64,000 nucleotides of DNA, taken from assembly GCF_024807145.1 (NCBI RefSeq), contig NZ_JANUCA010000001.1, positions 558,001 to 622,000 of the forward strand, read 5' to 3'. The DNA comes from Microbacterium sp. AK031. Lineage in GTDB: Bacteria > Actinomycetota > Actinomycetes > Actinomycetales > Microbacteriaceae. The notes below the pieces were generated by a model. That model saw nothing but the letters and a program-made list of their open reading frames with translations. It did no database searches and was not told where the DNA came from. Shown here one piece after another: positions 9,061 through 18,170 of the stretch (the first letter of the stretch is position 1; each line of letters opens with the position of its first letter). The translations under genes were made by a program, and so were the position numbers.

Positions 9061-9954
9061 ATGGTCGCACCCGGCATACTCCTCGTTGACAAGCCCGGCG
9101 GGCTGACCAGCCACGACGTGGTCGCACGCACGCGAAAGGCATTGGGCACACGCAAGGTCGGGCACGCGGGCACACTCGATCCGATGGCGACAGGCCTGCT
9201 GGTGCTCGGCGTAGAGGGCGCGACTCGGTTGCTCACGTACGTCGTCGGCGCCGACAAGACGTACAGCGCCACGATCCGGCTCGGCGAGGCGACCTCCACC
9301 GACGACGCCGAGGGCGAGATCGTCCGCGCAGCGGATGCTGCGGTCATGGCTGAGGTGACGACCGCGCAGATCCGCGATGGGATCACGGCGCTCACCGGTG
9401 ACATCTCCCAGGTGCCCAGCACCGTGTCTGCGATCAAGGTCGCAGGGCGTCGCGCCTACGAACTCGTTCGCGCGGGTGAACAGGTGGAGCTCAAGGCGCG
9501 GACGGTCACGGTGTCGCGGTTCGACGTACGGGACGAGCGACGCGGCAGCAGCCATATCGACCTCGACGTCGTGGTCGACTGCTCGTCCGGCACGTACATC
9601 CGCGCGCTCGCCCGCGATCTGGGAGATGCGCTCGGCATCGGCGGACACCTCACCGCCCTTCGGCGCACGAGGATCGGGCCCTTCGACGTGGCGGATGCCG
9701 TCGATCTCGACTCCCTCGCTGCTGCGGCGCCGCTGACGCCGGCCACCGCAGCAGCGGCGATACTGCAGCCGCTCGTGGTCACTGAAGACGACGCACGCGC
9801 CCTGCGGCACGGCAAGCGCCTGGGCGATCAGGCTTTCAGACTCGACGGCGCCCTTGCTGCCGCCATTGCTCCCGATGGTGCACTCGTCGGGATAGTGGAG
9901 AAGCGCGGGGGAGACCTCAAGAGCGTCATGAACATGCCGGAGGCTGGCCGATGA
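9061..9954 (+). CDS. truB: tRNA pseudouridine(55) synthase TruB
   Basis: 297-residue TruB, which makes pseudouridine 55 in the T-arm of tRNAs. Signature motifs: GILLVDKPGGLTSHDVV, and KVGHAGTLDPMATGLLVLGVEGATR with the catalytic Asp of GTLDP. KTYSATIRLGEATSTDDAEGE and SSGTYIRALARDLG follow. A PUA-like C-terminal region ends the chain. Its stop overlaps the next start (ATGA), so it probably begins a truB-membrane-protein-ribF operon. Confidence 0.97.
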   Translation: MVAPGILLVDKPGGLTSHDVVARTRKALGTRKVGHAGTLDPMATGLLVLGVEGATRLLTYVVGADKTYSATIRLGEATSTDDAEGEIVRAADAAVMAEVTTAQIRDGITALTGDISQVPSTVSAIKVAGRRAYELVRAGEQVELKARTVTVSRFDVRDERRGSSHIDLDVVVDCSSGTYIRALARDLGDALGIGGHLTALRRTRIGPFDVADAVDLDSLAAAAPLTPATAAAAILQPLVVTEDDARALRHGKRLGDQAFRLDGALAAAIAPDGALVGIVEKRGGDLKSVMNMPEAGR

Positions 9955-10319
9955 TCCTCTGGTTCACGACGCTCCAGATCGTCGTCGCCATCGCAGCAGG
10001 ACTCTTCTGCGCCGTCGCCGGTATCGCAGGCAGGCGCCCGAGCGATGTCTCGGTCGGCGCTCTGGCGCTCGTCGAGGCGCTGCTCGTCGTGCAGATCGTC
10101 ATGGCGATCATCGCGCCGTTCGCGGGCAACCCACCCTCCGGCGACGCCCTGGAGTTCTGGGTGTATCTCATCTCTGCCGCACTGCTGCCGATCGGAGGCG
10201 TGATCTGGGCGCTCCTGGAGCGCAGTCGCTGGAGCACAGTCATCCTCGGCGTGGTCGCTCTGGCCGTGGCGATCATGCTGTGGCGGATGCAGGTGATCTG
10301 GACAGTGCAGATCGGCTGA
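9951..10319 (+). CDS. Small four-helix membrane protein
   Basis: 122-residue protein of unknown function with about four predicted transmembrane segments, beginning TTLQIVVAIAAGLFCAVAGI. It has few charged residues. The ATG overlaps the truB stop by four bases, so translation is coupled. Uncharacterised small membrane proteins often sit between truB and ribF in related actinobacteria. It resembles the membrane protein encoded next, which suggests the two may act together, but nothing shows how. Confidence 0.75.
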   Translation: MILWFTTLQIVVAIAAGLFCAVAGIAGRRPSDVSVGALALVEALLVVQIVMAIIAPFAGNPPSGDALEFWVYLISAALLPIGGVIWALLERSRWSTVILGVVALAVAIMLWRMQVIWTVQIG

Positions 10320-10366
10320 TGCCGCGGCGCTCGTGCATGGCCCGCGCGCTTAGGATGGAGGATGCT

Positions 10367-10804
10367 ATGAGCATCACCGCAACCCGTACTCGGATGACCG
10401 GCATCGGCCGTGTCCTCGTTATCGTCTATGCCGTGATGGCACTGGCGGCCACGGGCCGCAGCTTCGTGCAGATCGTGCGGAAGTTCGATGAGGCGCCGCT
10501 CGCCTACACGCTCTCGGCGATCGCTGCCGGCGTGTACATCCTCGCGACTCTGGCGCTGGTGCTCGCCGGAAGACGCGGCTGGTACACGATCGCCTGGATC
10601 GCTATCGTCTTCGAGCTGGTCGGCGTCATCGTGGTGGGCGTCCTGAGCCTCGCGGTTCCCGAGCTCTTCCAGCACGACACCGTCTGGTCGGTCTTCGGCC
10701 GAGGCTACCTCTTCATACCGCTGGTGCTCCCGATGTTCGGTATCTGGTGGCTGCGCATGCATCGCCCCGTCGACGTGGCGCGTGCGACGGAGGTGACGGC
10801 ATGA
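10367..10804 (+). CDS. Small four-helix membrane protein upstream of ribF
   Basis: 145-residue integral membrane protein of unknown function, with about four hydrophobic helices (VLVIVYAVMALAA, LSAIAAGVYILATLALVLA, IAWIAIVFELVGVIVVGVL, YLFIPLVLPMFGIWWL). ATG 10367 is chosen over the upstream in-frame start because GGAGG lies 5 bases before it. A TAGGAT box at 10351-10356 could be a promoter. Its stop overlaps the ribF start (ATGA). Confidence 0.75.
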   Translation: MSITATRTRMTGIGRVLVIVYAVMALAATGRSFVQIVRKFDEAPLAYTLSAIAAGVYILATLALVLAGRRGWYTIAWIAIVFELVGVIVVGVLSLAVPELFQHDTVWSVFGRGYLFIPLVLPMFGIWWLRMHRPVDVARATEVTA

Positions 10805-11757
10805 TCGTCTTCCGCGGCCAGGGCGAGGTGCCGGCCGACTTCGGCCCATCCGCTGTCGCGATCGGCAAATTCGACGGCGTGCACGCCGGACACCGTGCGG
10901 TCATCGAGCGTCTGAAGGCGGATGCCGCGGCATCCGGAGCGCGCTCCGTCGCGGTCACCTTCGACCGCAACCCGCTGGCGCTGCTGCGCCCGGAGATCTG
11001 CCCCGAGAACGTCGTCTCCGTGGAGCGCAAGCTCGAGCTGCTCGGCGAACTCGGTCTCGACGCGACGCTGCTGCTGACCTTCGACCGCACGCTCGCATCT
11101 CGCACCGCTGAGCAGTTCGTGGAAGAGATCCTGGTGGCGGCGTTGCGTGTGTCGACGGTGCTCGTGGGGCGCGACTTCCGGTTCGGTCGCGGGGGAGCCG
11201 GCACGCCGGGGCTGCTGCGAGAACTCGGACCGAAATATGGCTTCACGGTCGACGTCGTGGACGACGTGTATCTGGATCACTCCGAGCGTCGAGTCTCATC
11301 CAGCTGGATTCGCGAGCTGCTCGCCGACGGCGACGTGCGCACAGCAGGGGACGTGCTCGGACGCCCGGTCGACGTTCGCGGCGAGGTCGTCCACGGACTC
11401 AAGCGCGGACGCGAACTGGGTTTCCCGACCGCGAATCTGTCGGCGATCGTCGATGCGCTCGTTCCCGCCGACGGCGTGTATGCCGGCTGGCTCGTGGATC
11501 ACGACACGGACATTCGATACCCGGCTGCGGTCTCGGTCGGCACGAACCCCACGTTCGACGATGTGCTGGTGCGCCAGGTCGAGGCGCACGTCCTGGACGA
11601 GGACTCTCTCGAGCTCTACGGGCACGATGTCACGGTCGAGTTCACCGAGCGTCTGCGAGGCATGGTCGCGTTCGAGGGGGTCGAGGCGCTCATGGCGCAG
11701 ATGTCAGCCGATGTGGTGGCGGCTCGCGCGCTTCTGACCGGTGAGGTGCACGCGTAG
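10801..11757 (+). CDS. ribF: Bifunctional riboflavin kinase/FAD synthetase RibF
   Basis: 318-residue RibF, which makes FMN from riboflavin and then FAD. The N-terminal nucleotidyltransferase domain has AIGKFDGVHAGH (HxGH-like) and VGRDFRFGRGGAG with SSSWIRELLADGDV. The C-terminal flavokinase domain has GRELGFPTANL and the Gly/Asn-rich VSVGTNPTFDD. Length is normal. The start overlaps the preceding membrane-protein gene by four bases. Confidence 0.95.
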   Translation: MIVFRGQGEVPADFGPSAVAIGKFDGVHAGHRAVIERLKADAAASGARSVAVTFDRNPLALLRPEICPENVVSVERKLELLGELGLDATLLLTFDRTLASRTAEQFVEEILVAALRVSTVLVGRDFRFGRGGAGTPGLLRELGPKYGFTVDVVDDVYLDHSERRVSSSWIRELLADGDVRTAGDVLGRPVDVRGEVVHGLKRGRELGFPTANLSAIVDALVPADGVYAGWLVDHDTDIRYPAAVSVGTNPTFDDVLVRQVEAHVLDEDSLELYGHDVTVEFTERLRGMVAFEGVEALMAQMSADVVAARALLTGEVHA

Positions 11758-11897
11758 CACGTCTCGCTCTCGATTCGAACTGGTTCGCGTTCACGGCGCT
11801 GTCGTTCGTGTTCGACGTCGTGATCGCGTCTGCGGTGCTGATGATGTGCCGGACCGCGAGGAACGGGCGCGTGCAGGCGGAGAATGCTCCGCTATGA
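11745..11897 (+). pseudogene. Startless reading frame for a one-helix membrane peptide
   Basis: This stop-to-stop frame of 50 codons begins inside the ribF 3' end. It reads SNWFAFTALSFVFDVVIASAVLMM, a clean hydrophobic helix, then a basic stop-transfer segment (CRTARNGR) and a polar tail. That looks like a small membrane protein. No ATG, GTG or TTG precedes the helix; the first GTG (11808) lies within it. It may be a decayed gene, use a rare start, or be chance. Confidence 0.25.
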
Positions 11898-12055
11898 CGT
11901 AAACTGTGACCAGGTCTTCTTCAGCGGAGCGCCACACCGGCGCCACGAGGATGACCGCACAACGTTCGCACCGTCCTGGCTGGCGCCACACGCGGACGAC
12001 ACGTACGGCACGAATCGCCCGTCATAGCGGTTCGGTACTCACGCTCAGGAGGAGC

Positions 12056-14191
12056 ATGCCGACTACGGCAACCGCCGCTACGCGGCGAAAGAAGACGTCC
12101 CGTCGTGACGACGAGGCCCCGCTGATCCCGATCCTCGCGCGCAAGGTGCGCGAGATCGAGGCCAAGGCGCAGCGCGGCAAGCTCGGACCCACGAACCGGG
12201 TGAAGTTCCAGGTGATTGCCTTCCTCGTGCGTGAGGAGCGCGCCAGGGTGAAGACGGATGCTGCGTTCACGGACTCCGCGCGAGCCGAGCTGCTCAAGCG
12301 GCTGGACGGCGTCGCGACGATCCTCGCCAAGACCGCGGCGCGTGACACGTCTCTCATCCAACTGCTTGAGGCCGATTCAGCCACCAGTCCTGTGGCGAAG
12401 CGCATGCGACGCGACTGGCTGCTCGAGTCCGGCGCCGAACTGGCACCGGAAGAGCTCATCATCACCGACATCGCTCCGGTGCAGGCTCCGGTCGTGCCCG
12501 CAGCGCTTGCCGAGCGTCAGGTGACGCCACCGGCGGTGGAATCCCGTCAGCTCGCCAATCCCTTCCTGGCGCCGGACCTGACACCTCGGCAGCCCACCGC
12601 GCCTCGTCGCAGGCTCGACGACTGGGAACTGATGGGACCGCTCTACAAGGCGTTCGAGACCGGCGCAGGCGGTTCCTCCGCAAGCATGGACCTTCCGCCG
12701 ACCCCGGAGTACGACCACATCTCGCCCAAGGGCCTCGAGGTCATGGTGCACCAGTCACGATTCCTCGAATCCGTGCGCCATGGGCACCGCAGCTTCCTGC
12801 TGGCCGACGAGCCCGGTCTCGGCAAGACCGCGCAGTCCGTTCTGGCTGCGTCGCTCGCCGACGCCTACCCGCTGCTCGTCGTCGTCCCGAATGTCGTCAA
12901 GATGAACTGGGCCCGCGAAGTCGAACGGTGGACACCGCAGCGCAGAGCAACCGTCATCCAGGGTGACGGGGCTGACATCGATGCATTCGCCGACGTCTTC
13001 ATCGTGAACTACGAGATCCTCGACCGGCACCTGTCGTGGCTGAGCTCGATCGGTCTCAAAGGCATGGTCGTGGATGAGGCGCACTTCATCAAGAACCTCT
13101 CCTCACAGCGTTCGCAGAACGTCCTCGCACTCGCATCGCGCATTCGCGAGCGCACCCGCGATCCGCTCATGATGGCGCTCACCGGTACTCCTCTGATCAA
13201 TGACGTCGAGGACTTCGACGCGATCTGGCGATTCCTGGGCTGGACCACTGGTGACAAGCCCGGCGCCGAGCTGATGGAGAAGCTGGACGCCACCGGCCTC
13301 ACCCCGGCGAACAAAGCCTTCTACGCCGAAGCGCGCGACGCCGTGATCTCGATGGGTATCGTCCGCCGCAAGAAGAAGGATGTCGCCGCCGACCTTCCCG
13401 ACAAGCTGATCGCAGATCTGCCTGTCCAGCTGGACGACGAGTTCGGCCGCAGCATCCGCGAGGCCGAGCGCGAGCTGGGTGAGCGGCTCGCGGCCAAGTA
13501 CCGCCGCGTCGTCCAAGCGCGTGGCGATCGCGGGCTCGAAGCGGGCGAGATCGACGAGGACATCGTCCGTCTCGTCGCGCACAACGAGCTGGAGGAGTCG
13601 AAGGCTGCAGGTACCGGCGGAGACAATGTCTTCACCATGGTGCGCAAGATCGGGCAGGCGAAGGCGCAGCTCGCCGCGGATTACGCCGCGCAACTGCAGC
13701 GTTCGGTCGGCAAGGTCGTCTTCTTCGCCAAGCACATCGACGTCATGGATCAGGCCGAAGCGCACTTCAGAGCGTCAGGCATCCGCTATGTCTCGATCCG
13801 CGGTGACCAGACGACCCCCGCTCGTCAGCAGGCGATCGATGACTTCAACGTCGAGGAGAACGTCGGCATCGCAGTGTGTTCGCTCACCGCTGCCGGTGTC
13901 GGCCTCAATCTGCAGGCCGCCTCCAACGTCGTGCTCGCAGAGCTGAGCTGGACCGCCGCCGAGCAGACGCAGGCCATCGACCGTGTGCACCGTATCGGTC
14001 AGGACGAGCCGGTCACAGCGTGGCGGATCATCGCCGCACACACGATCGACACGAAGATCGCGGAACTCATAGATCAGAAACAGGGTCTCGCGGCTCGTGC
14101 ACTGGATGGCGAGGCAGTGACGGAGGCGGCGAGCGAGTCCGTGCAACTGTCGGCGCTCATGCATCTGCTGCGGCAGGCGCTCAGCGACTGA
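12056..14191 (+). CDS. SNF2-family DEAD/DEAH-box ATPase
   Basis: 711-residue superfamily 2 SNF2-type translocase. The N-terminal 230 residues are low-conservation and partly basic. The ATPase core shows motif I DEPGLGKTAQS, motif II DEAH (VVDEAHFIKN) and TGTPLIND. The C-terminal lobe has IRGDQTTPARQQAIDDF, SLTAAGVGLNLQAAS and the motif VI segment DRVHRIGQ. Compact enzymes of this type (RapA- or SMARCAL1-like) remodel DNA-protein complexes or anneal DNA. No nuclease or zinc domain is fused. ATG 12056 follows GGAGGAGC. It is flanked by ribF and pfkA, so context does not narrow the role. Confidence 0.85.
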   Translation: MPTTATAATRRKKTSRRDDEAPLIPILARKVREIEAKAQRGKLGPTNRVKFQVIAFLVREERARVKTDAAFTDSARAELLKRLDGVATILAKTAARDTSLIQLLEADSATSPVAKRMRRDWLLESGAELAPEELIITDIAPVQAPVVPAALAERQVTPPAVESRQLANPFLAPDLTPRQPTAPRRRLDDWELMGPLYKAFETGAGGSSASMDLPPTPEYDHISPKGLEVMVHQSRFLESVRHGHRSFLLADEPGLGKTAQSVLAASLADAYPLLVVVPNVVKMNWAREVERWTPQRRATVIQGDGADIDAFADVFIVNYEILDRHLSWLSSIGLKGMVVDEAHFIKNLSSQRSQNVLALASRIRERTRDPLMMALTGTPLINDVEDFDAIWRFLGWTTGDKPGAELMEKLDATGLTPANKAFYAEARDAVISMGIVRRKKKDVAADLPDKLIADLPVQLDDEFGRSIREAERELGERLAAKYRRVVQARGDRGLEAGEIDEDIVRLVAHNELEESKAAGTGGDNVFTMVRKIGQAKAQLAADYAAQLQRSVGKVVFFAKHIDVMDQAEAHFRASGIRYVSIRGDQTTPARQQAIDDFNVEENVGIAVCSLTAAGVGLNLQAASNVVLAELSWTAAEQTQAIDRVHRIGQDEPVTAWRIIAAHTIDTKIAELIDQKQGLAARALDGEAVTEAASESVQLSALMHLLRQALSD

Positions 14192-14405
14192 CGGTCACCG
14201 GTCCACACCGTAAAGATTCGTCCTTCTTGATGGTGATTTCGGGGCATTTTCGCTGAGAACGCTGAAGAACGGCGAATCGGCGTATCCCGGTGCGCAAGAT
14301 CGCTGGTTTTCGCGTCCCCTGAATGGCATCGATCCGTGAAGCCCACTAGGGTCGAGAGCAGGCAGAGTCGCCCGTCCCCCTCCCGAAACGTCCGAAGGCA
14401 TCAGC

Positions 14406-15434
14406 ATGAAGATCGGCATCCTCACCAGCGGCGGCGACTGCCCCGGCCTCAACGCGGTCATCCGCGGCATCGTACTCAAGGGCACGACCTCGTACGACCT
14501 CGAGTTCGTCGGCATCCGCGATGGATGGCGCGGCGTCGTAGAGGGTGACTTCATGCCGCTCACCCGCCACGAGGTCAAAGGCCTGTCCAAGGTCGGCGGG
14601 ACGATTCTCGGCACCAGCCGCACCAACCCTTACGAAGGAGAGCGCGGCGGCGCCGACAACATCGCCAAGACCCTCTACGGCCACAAGATCGACGGCATCG
14701 TCGCCATCGGTGGTGAAGGAACGCTGGCTGCCGCTGATCGGCTCGCCAAGGACGGCGTCAATGTGCTGGGCGTGCCCAAGACCATCGACAACGACCTTCG
14801 TGCCACGGACTACTCCTTCGGCTTCGACACCGCCGTGAACATCGCCACCGATGCCATGGACCGACTGCGCACCACCGGCGACTCTCACCAGCGGTGCATG
14901 GTGGCAGAGGTCATGGGCCGCCACGTCGGGTGGATCGCGCTGCACGCGGGCATGGCCGCCGGTGCCCACGTCATCTGCATTCCCGAGGTACCGATGTCGA
15001 TCGACGAGATCGCCGAGCTCGTCACCAGCGCCCACGACCGTGGTCGCGCGCCGCTCGTCGTGGTCTCAGAAGGGTTCAAACTCGAGGGTATGGAAGAGGC
15101 CTTCAGCGACAAAGGGCTGGACGCCTTCAACCGTCCTCGGCTGGGCGGCATCGGCGACCAGCTCGCACCTGCGATCGAGCGGATCACCGGGATCGAGACC
15201 AGGGCGACGATCCTCGGCCATATCCAGCGAGGCGGATCGCCGTCCGGCTTCGACCGCGTGCTCGCCACGCGTCTCGGCCTGCACGCCGCGGACGCGATCG
15301 TGGAGGGCGCCTGGGGGAAGATGGTCGCCATGAAGGGAACCGACATCGTTCGCGTGCCGTTCGAAGAGGCTCTCGGCGAGCTCAACACAGTGCCTCGTTA
15401 CCGTTACGACGAGGCCGCAGCGCTCTTCGGCTGA
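14406..15434 (+). CDS. pfkA: 6-phosphofructokinase
   Basis: 342-residue phosphofructokinase of the actinobacterial group, the committed step of glycolysis. Motifs: GILTSGGDCPGLNAVIRG (nucleotide loop), GGEGTLAAADRLA, PKTIDNDL with the catalytic TIDND, MGRHVGWIALHAG and GHIQRGGSPSGFDR. The diagnostic pair is Gly in GGEG plus Lys in PKTID. ATP enzymes usually have G/G and PPi enzymes D/K; the mixed G/K pair occurs in ATP-using Streptomyces enzymes. ATP use is therefore predicted. A TAGGGT box at about 14347 may be its promoter. Confidence 0.95.
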   Translation: MKIGILTSGGDCPGLNAVIRGIVLKGTTSYDLEFVGIRDGWRGVVEGDFMPLTRHEVKGLSKVGGTILGTSRTNPYEGERGGADNIAKTLYGHKIDGIVAIGGEGTLAAADRLAKDGVNVLGVPKTIDNDLRATDYSFGFDTAVNIATDAMDRLRTTGDSHQRCMVAEVMGRHVGWIALHAGMAAGAHVICIPEVPMSIDEIAELVTSAHDRGRAPLVVVSEGFKLEGMEEAFSDKGLDAFNRPRLGGIGDQLAPAIERITGIETRATILGHIQRGGSPSGFDRVLATRLGLHAADAIVEGAWGKMVAMKGTDIVRVPFEEALGELNTVPRYRYDEAAALFG

Positions 15435-15480
15435 GCGGCACCGGCGCTCAGCGACTGCACGGCCGGCCCACAGGTGGGCC
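15430..15480 (+). terminator. Tandem hairpins after pfkA
   Basis: Two hairpins lie in series. The first is 8 bp (15430-15437 with 15445-15452) and includes the pfkA stop. The second has arms GGCCCAC and GTGGGCC at 15465-15480. There is no T-run. They probably separate pfkA from the glycosyltransferase promoter at 15495. Confidence 0.5.
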
Positions 15481-15494
15481 GAATCCTGACCGCC

Positions 15495-15500
15495 TATCGT
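15495..15500 (+). promoter_or_regulatory. -10 box of the glycosyltransferase gene, leaderless type
   Basis: TATCGT ends 7 bases before the ATG at 15508. Confidence 0.5.
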
Positions 15501-15507
15501 CGGTTCG

Positions 15508-17001
15508 ATGATGCGCGCAGATTCCCGTCTTCCACACGGCAGACACTTCGCCCTGACTTGGGGGATCGGCGACCATTACGGCGGTATGACCAATGCCATG
15601 CTGCGGCGTTCGCGATCATTCAAGCGGATCGGCGGCGTCGACGTCGACATCCTCACCCTCGATGATCGACCGGACTATCCCGAACTCGACTCGCGGCTTC
15701 GCGCGTCAGGCGACCTGATCGACGGGGTCAGGATCCTCAACCTCTGGGATGATCTGCGCCGACGTCCCCCGCGGGAGAAGGACGAGGTTCAGGCTGCGGT
15801 CGAACTGCTCACTCCGGCCGACGACGACATCGTCTCCGAGTGCGACGGCATCAGCCTGTCTCGGCGGCGTTCCCGGGCGGATGGCGGTCCGGTCGCAGTG
15901 GATCGATTCCGTCGCGACGGCAGTCTTCTCGCCACCGAGCGTGCAGACGCGCAGTCGCGGCGCATCGTGGTGTACGCGGAGGACGGCACCCCACTGCGCT
16001 CGTGGAAATCGAAGTGGAGTCTCTACCGCTGGTGGTTCGACCGGATGACCGCGGGCAAGACGAGCTACCTGCTGGTGGACTCGAAGACCGCCGCCCGTTC
16101 CGTCGTCGATTACCGACGGGAGAATGTGACGACCGTCCATATCGTGCACGCATCGCATCGAGTGCGAGGGCGCACCGGAACCCTGCGATCATCCCGCGCG
16201 TTCGTGCTGCATCGCGCAGGCGACTTCGACGACGTGGTCGTGCTCACGGCGAGGCAGCGGGCCGACCTTGCCGATGATCTCACATCCGTGGATGTCACAG
16301 CCAGGATCCGCGCCATCCCGAACGAGGCAGAGTTCCTACCACCGTCCGGGAGCCCGCGTACAGAGGCCCTCGGCGTCGTCGTCGCCTCTCTGGATTCCCG
16401 CAAGCGTCTGAAGCACGCAGTGGAGGCGATCGCACTGGCAAGGGACGCCGATCAGCGAATCAGCCTCGACCTGTACGGCGACGGCCCGCGCGAGGGAGAG
16501 ATCCGCACGCATATCGAAGAGCTCGGCGTCGATGGGCACGTTCGATTGCGTGGTTTCGACCCTGACGCTCGCGCCGCGTTCCAGACCGCGGGTTTCAGCC
16601 TTCTTACCTCTACATCCGAAGGACTGCCGCTCGTGCTGATCGAGAGCATGGCGGCCGGCTGCATCCCGATCGCGTATGACATCCGATATGGCCCGGCGGA
16701 CATGATCCACGATGGCCTCGACGGATTCCTCGTCCCTGAGAGAGACATCGAGATGATGGGTCAACGCATCGTGGAGCTCCAGTCCATGCCCGCAGCCGGA
16801 CTCGAGGCGATGAGGAAGCGCGCGATGGCTCGGGCTGCCGAGTTCTCCGACGTGGCCGTCACCCGCAGGTGGGCGCGCGAGCTGCGCTCAGCGTTCGACG
16901 CGAAGAGAATCGCGTCGGCGCAGGATCAGCCGTTGCGGGTGCGACTGCGCCGACGCGCCGGCGTCGTGCGGAGACGCGTTCTGTGGATGACGGGGCGTTG
17001 A
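15508..17001 (+). CDS. GT4-type glycosyltransferase, TagE-like
   Basis: 497-residue family 1/GT4 glycosyltransferase of GT-B fold. The N-terminal half begins GRHFALTWGIGDHYGGMTNAML. The C-terminal Rossmann domain has VVASLDSRKRLKHAVEA, LYGDGPREGEI and the donor-site segment TSTSEGLPLVLIESMAAGCIPIAYD with the two spaced Glu residues. This long form resembles poly(glycerol-phosphate) alpha-glucosyltransferases that decorate wall teichoic acid. A cell-wall polymer role is plausible, but donor and acceptor cannot be read. ATGATG allows a start at 15508 or 15511. It converges on a membrane acyltransferase that may act on the same surface glycans. Confidence 0.8.
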   Translation: MMRADSRLPHGRHFALTWGIGDHYGGMTNAMLRRSRSFKRIGGVDVDILTLDDRPDYPELDSRLRASGDLIDGVRILNLWDDLRRRPPREKDEVQAAVELLTPADDDIVSECDGISLSRRRSRADGGPVAVDRFRRDGSLLATERADAQSRRIVVYAEDGTPLRSWKSKWSLYRWWFDRMTAGKTSYLLVDSKTAARSVVDYRRENVTTVHIVHASHRVRGRTGTLRSSRAFVLHRAGDFDDVVVLTARQRADLADDLTSVDVTARIRAIPNEAEFLPPSGSPRTEALGVVVASLDSRKRLKHAVEAIALARDADQRISLDLYGDGPREGEIRTHIEELGVDGHVRLRGFDPDARAAFQTAGFSLLTSTSEGLPLVLIESMAAGCIPIAYDIRYGPADMIHDGLDGFLVPERDIEMMGQRIVELQSMPAAGLEAMRKRAMARAAEFSDVAVTRRWARELRSAFDAKRIASAQDQPLRVRLRRRAGVVRRRVLWMTGR

Positions 17002-17021
17002 CGAGGATCCTCGAGCGCTGA

Positions 17022-18131
17022 TCACCCGACGCGGGCCAGACGCTGAGTGACATACCCGCCGACGCGTCGCGCCAGGATGTGCGATGGGCGCTCGACCCAC
17101 CGGTAGAACAGCGCGGAGACGCCGAGGGAGAGCGGCAGGCCGATCAGGCACACGAGCCACCAGCGCTCCACGCCGAGCAGATAGCCCAGCGTGCCGAGGA
17201 TCGGCGCGTGCACGAGATAGAGGCTGAACGAGACTCTGCCCAGCCAGAGAGCTGCCGGGCGTTCACACGCATGACGCAGGGCAGGCCACACGATCACGAG
17301 CAGGACGATCAGCGTCGCGCCCACACCGGCTAGTCCCCAGACCACGTCTGCAGCGACCTTGTGCCGGCCTTCGAGAGCAGGTCTCGCCAGCCAGCTGGCG
17401 ATGAGCATCGCTCCCGAGAGCACGGCCAGCACCGGCCAGAATCTGGTCCGGGCGCTCTGCGCGAATGAGCGGATGCTGTCGAGATTGACCGCGATGATCG
17501 TCCCGAGCAGGAACACCGGGAAGTACACCAGCGCATCGATCTCGAGCATCCGACCCGCGATGGTGGCCGACGCTGCCATCATCGCGAGGTACGGGCTCGC
17601 GCGACGAAAACGGATCGCGAGCCAGACGAACAGGGGGAGCAGCAGTGAGAAGAAGAGCTCCCACCGCAGCGACCACAGCACGTTGTCGATGTCGTACGAC
17701 GCGGGCAGCAGGGACGCCTCTGCGAGGAAGGAGGCCGGCGTGACGGATGTGGCCTGAGCGTCGCGCAGCCATGAGCCGCTCGGCGCGGAGGCTGGGTCGC
17801 GAGGAATCGCGATGATGAGCACAGTCGCGAACAACAGCGCACCGAACACGGGGAGGTACAGCCGTAGCAGACGCGAAGGGTAGTAGCGGGACCATGCGAA
17901 CCCGGAGCGCAGAGCAGGCAGGGCGACGACGAGCCCGGACAACGCGAAGAAGACGAGCACTGCTTCGGTTCCGGGGAACAGCAGCTTGAGCGGACTCTGC
18001 GTCAGCCAGGCCCACGCCGTCTCGCTCACCTCCGGCCTCACGATGAGCGAGAGGTGGTAGAGCACGACGGCGAGGGAGGCGAACCCTCTGAGCCCGTCGA
18101 GACCTGTGATCCTGGCTGAGCTGTCTGACAT
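17022..18131 (-). CDS. Acyltransferase-3 family membrane protein
   Basis: 369-residue integral membrane O-acyltransferase with about ten hydrophobic helices. The N-terminus carries the family signature RITGLDGLRGFASLAVVLYH. Motif RYYPSRLLRLYLPV follows. Members acetylate cell-surface polysaccharides, lipids or antibiotics. ATG 18131 is preferred to the upstream TTG because TAACAT ends 8 bases before it and the conserved domain begins at once. It ends 20 bases from the converging glycosyltransferase. Confidence 0.88.
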   Translation of the reverse strand: MSDSSARITGLDGLRGFASLAVVLYHLSLIVRPEVSETAWAWLTQSPLKLLFPGTEAVLVFFALSGLVVALPALRSGFAWSRYYPSRLLRLYLPVFGALLFATVLIIAIPRDPASAPSGSWLRDAQATSVTPASFLAEASLLPASYDIDNVLWSLRWELFFSLLLPLFVWLAIRFRRASPYLAMMAASATIAGRMLEIDALVYFPVFLLGTIIAVNLDSIRSFAQSARTRFWPVLAVLSGAMLIASWLARPALEGRHKVAADVVWGLAGVGATLIVLLVIVWPALRHACERPAALWLGRVSFSLYLVHAPILGTLGYLLGVERWWLVCLIGLPLSLGVSALFYRWVERPSHILARRVGGYVTQRLARVG

Positions 18132-18139
18132 CCCGCGCC

Positions 18140-18145
18140 ATGTTA
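18140..18145 (-). promoter_or_regulatory. -10 box of the acyltransferase gene
   Basis: TAACAT on the minus strand ends 8 bases before the ATG at 18131. It lies in the 39-base gap after ptrB. Confidence 0.4.
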
Positions 18146-18170
18146 GGTGCCGGATCTGCAAGGGTCCTGA

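Noticed and set aside
17003..17014. CGAGGATCCTCG palindrome between the converging glycosyltransferase and acyltransferase genes
   Set aside because: It has no loop and only 6-bp arms, too weak to call a terminator or operator.
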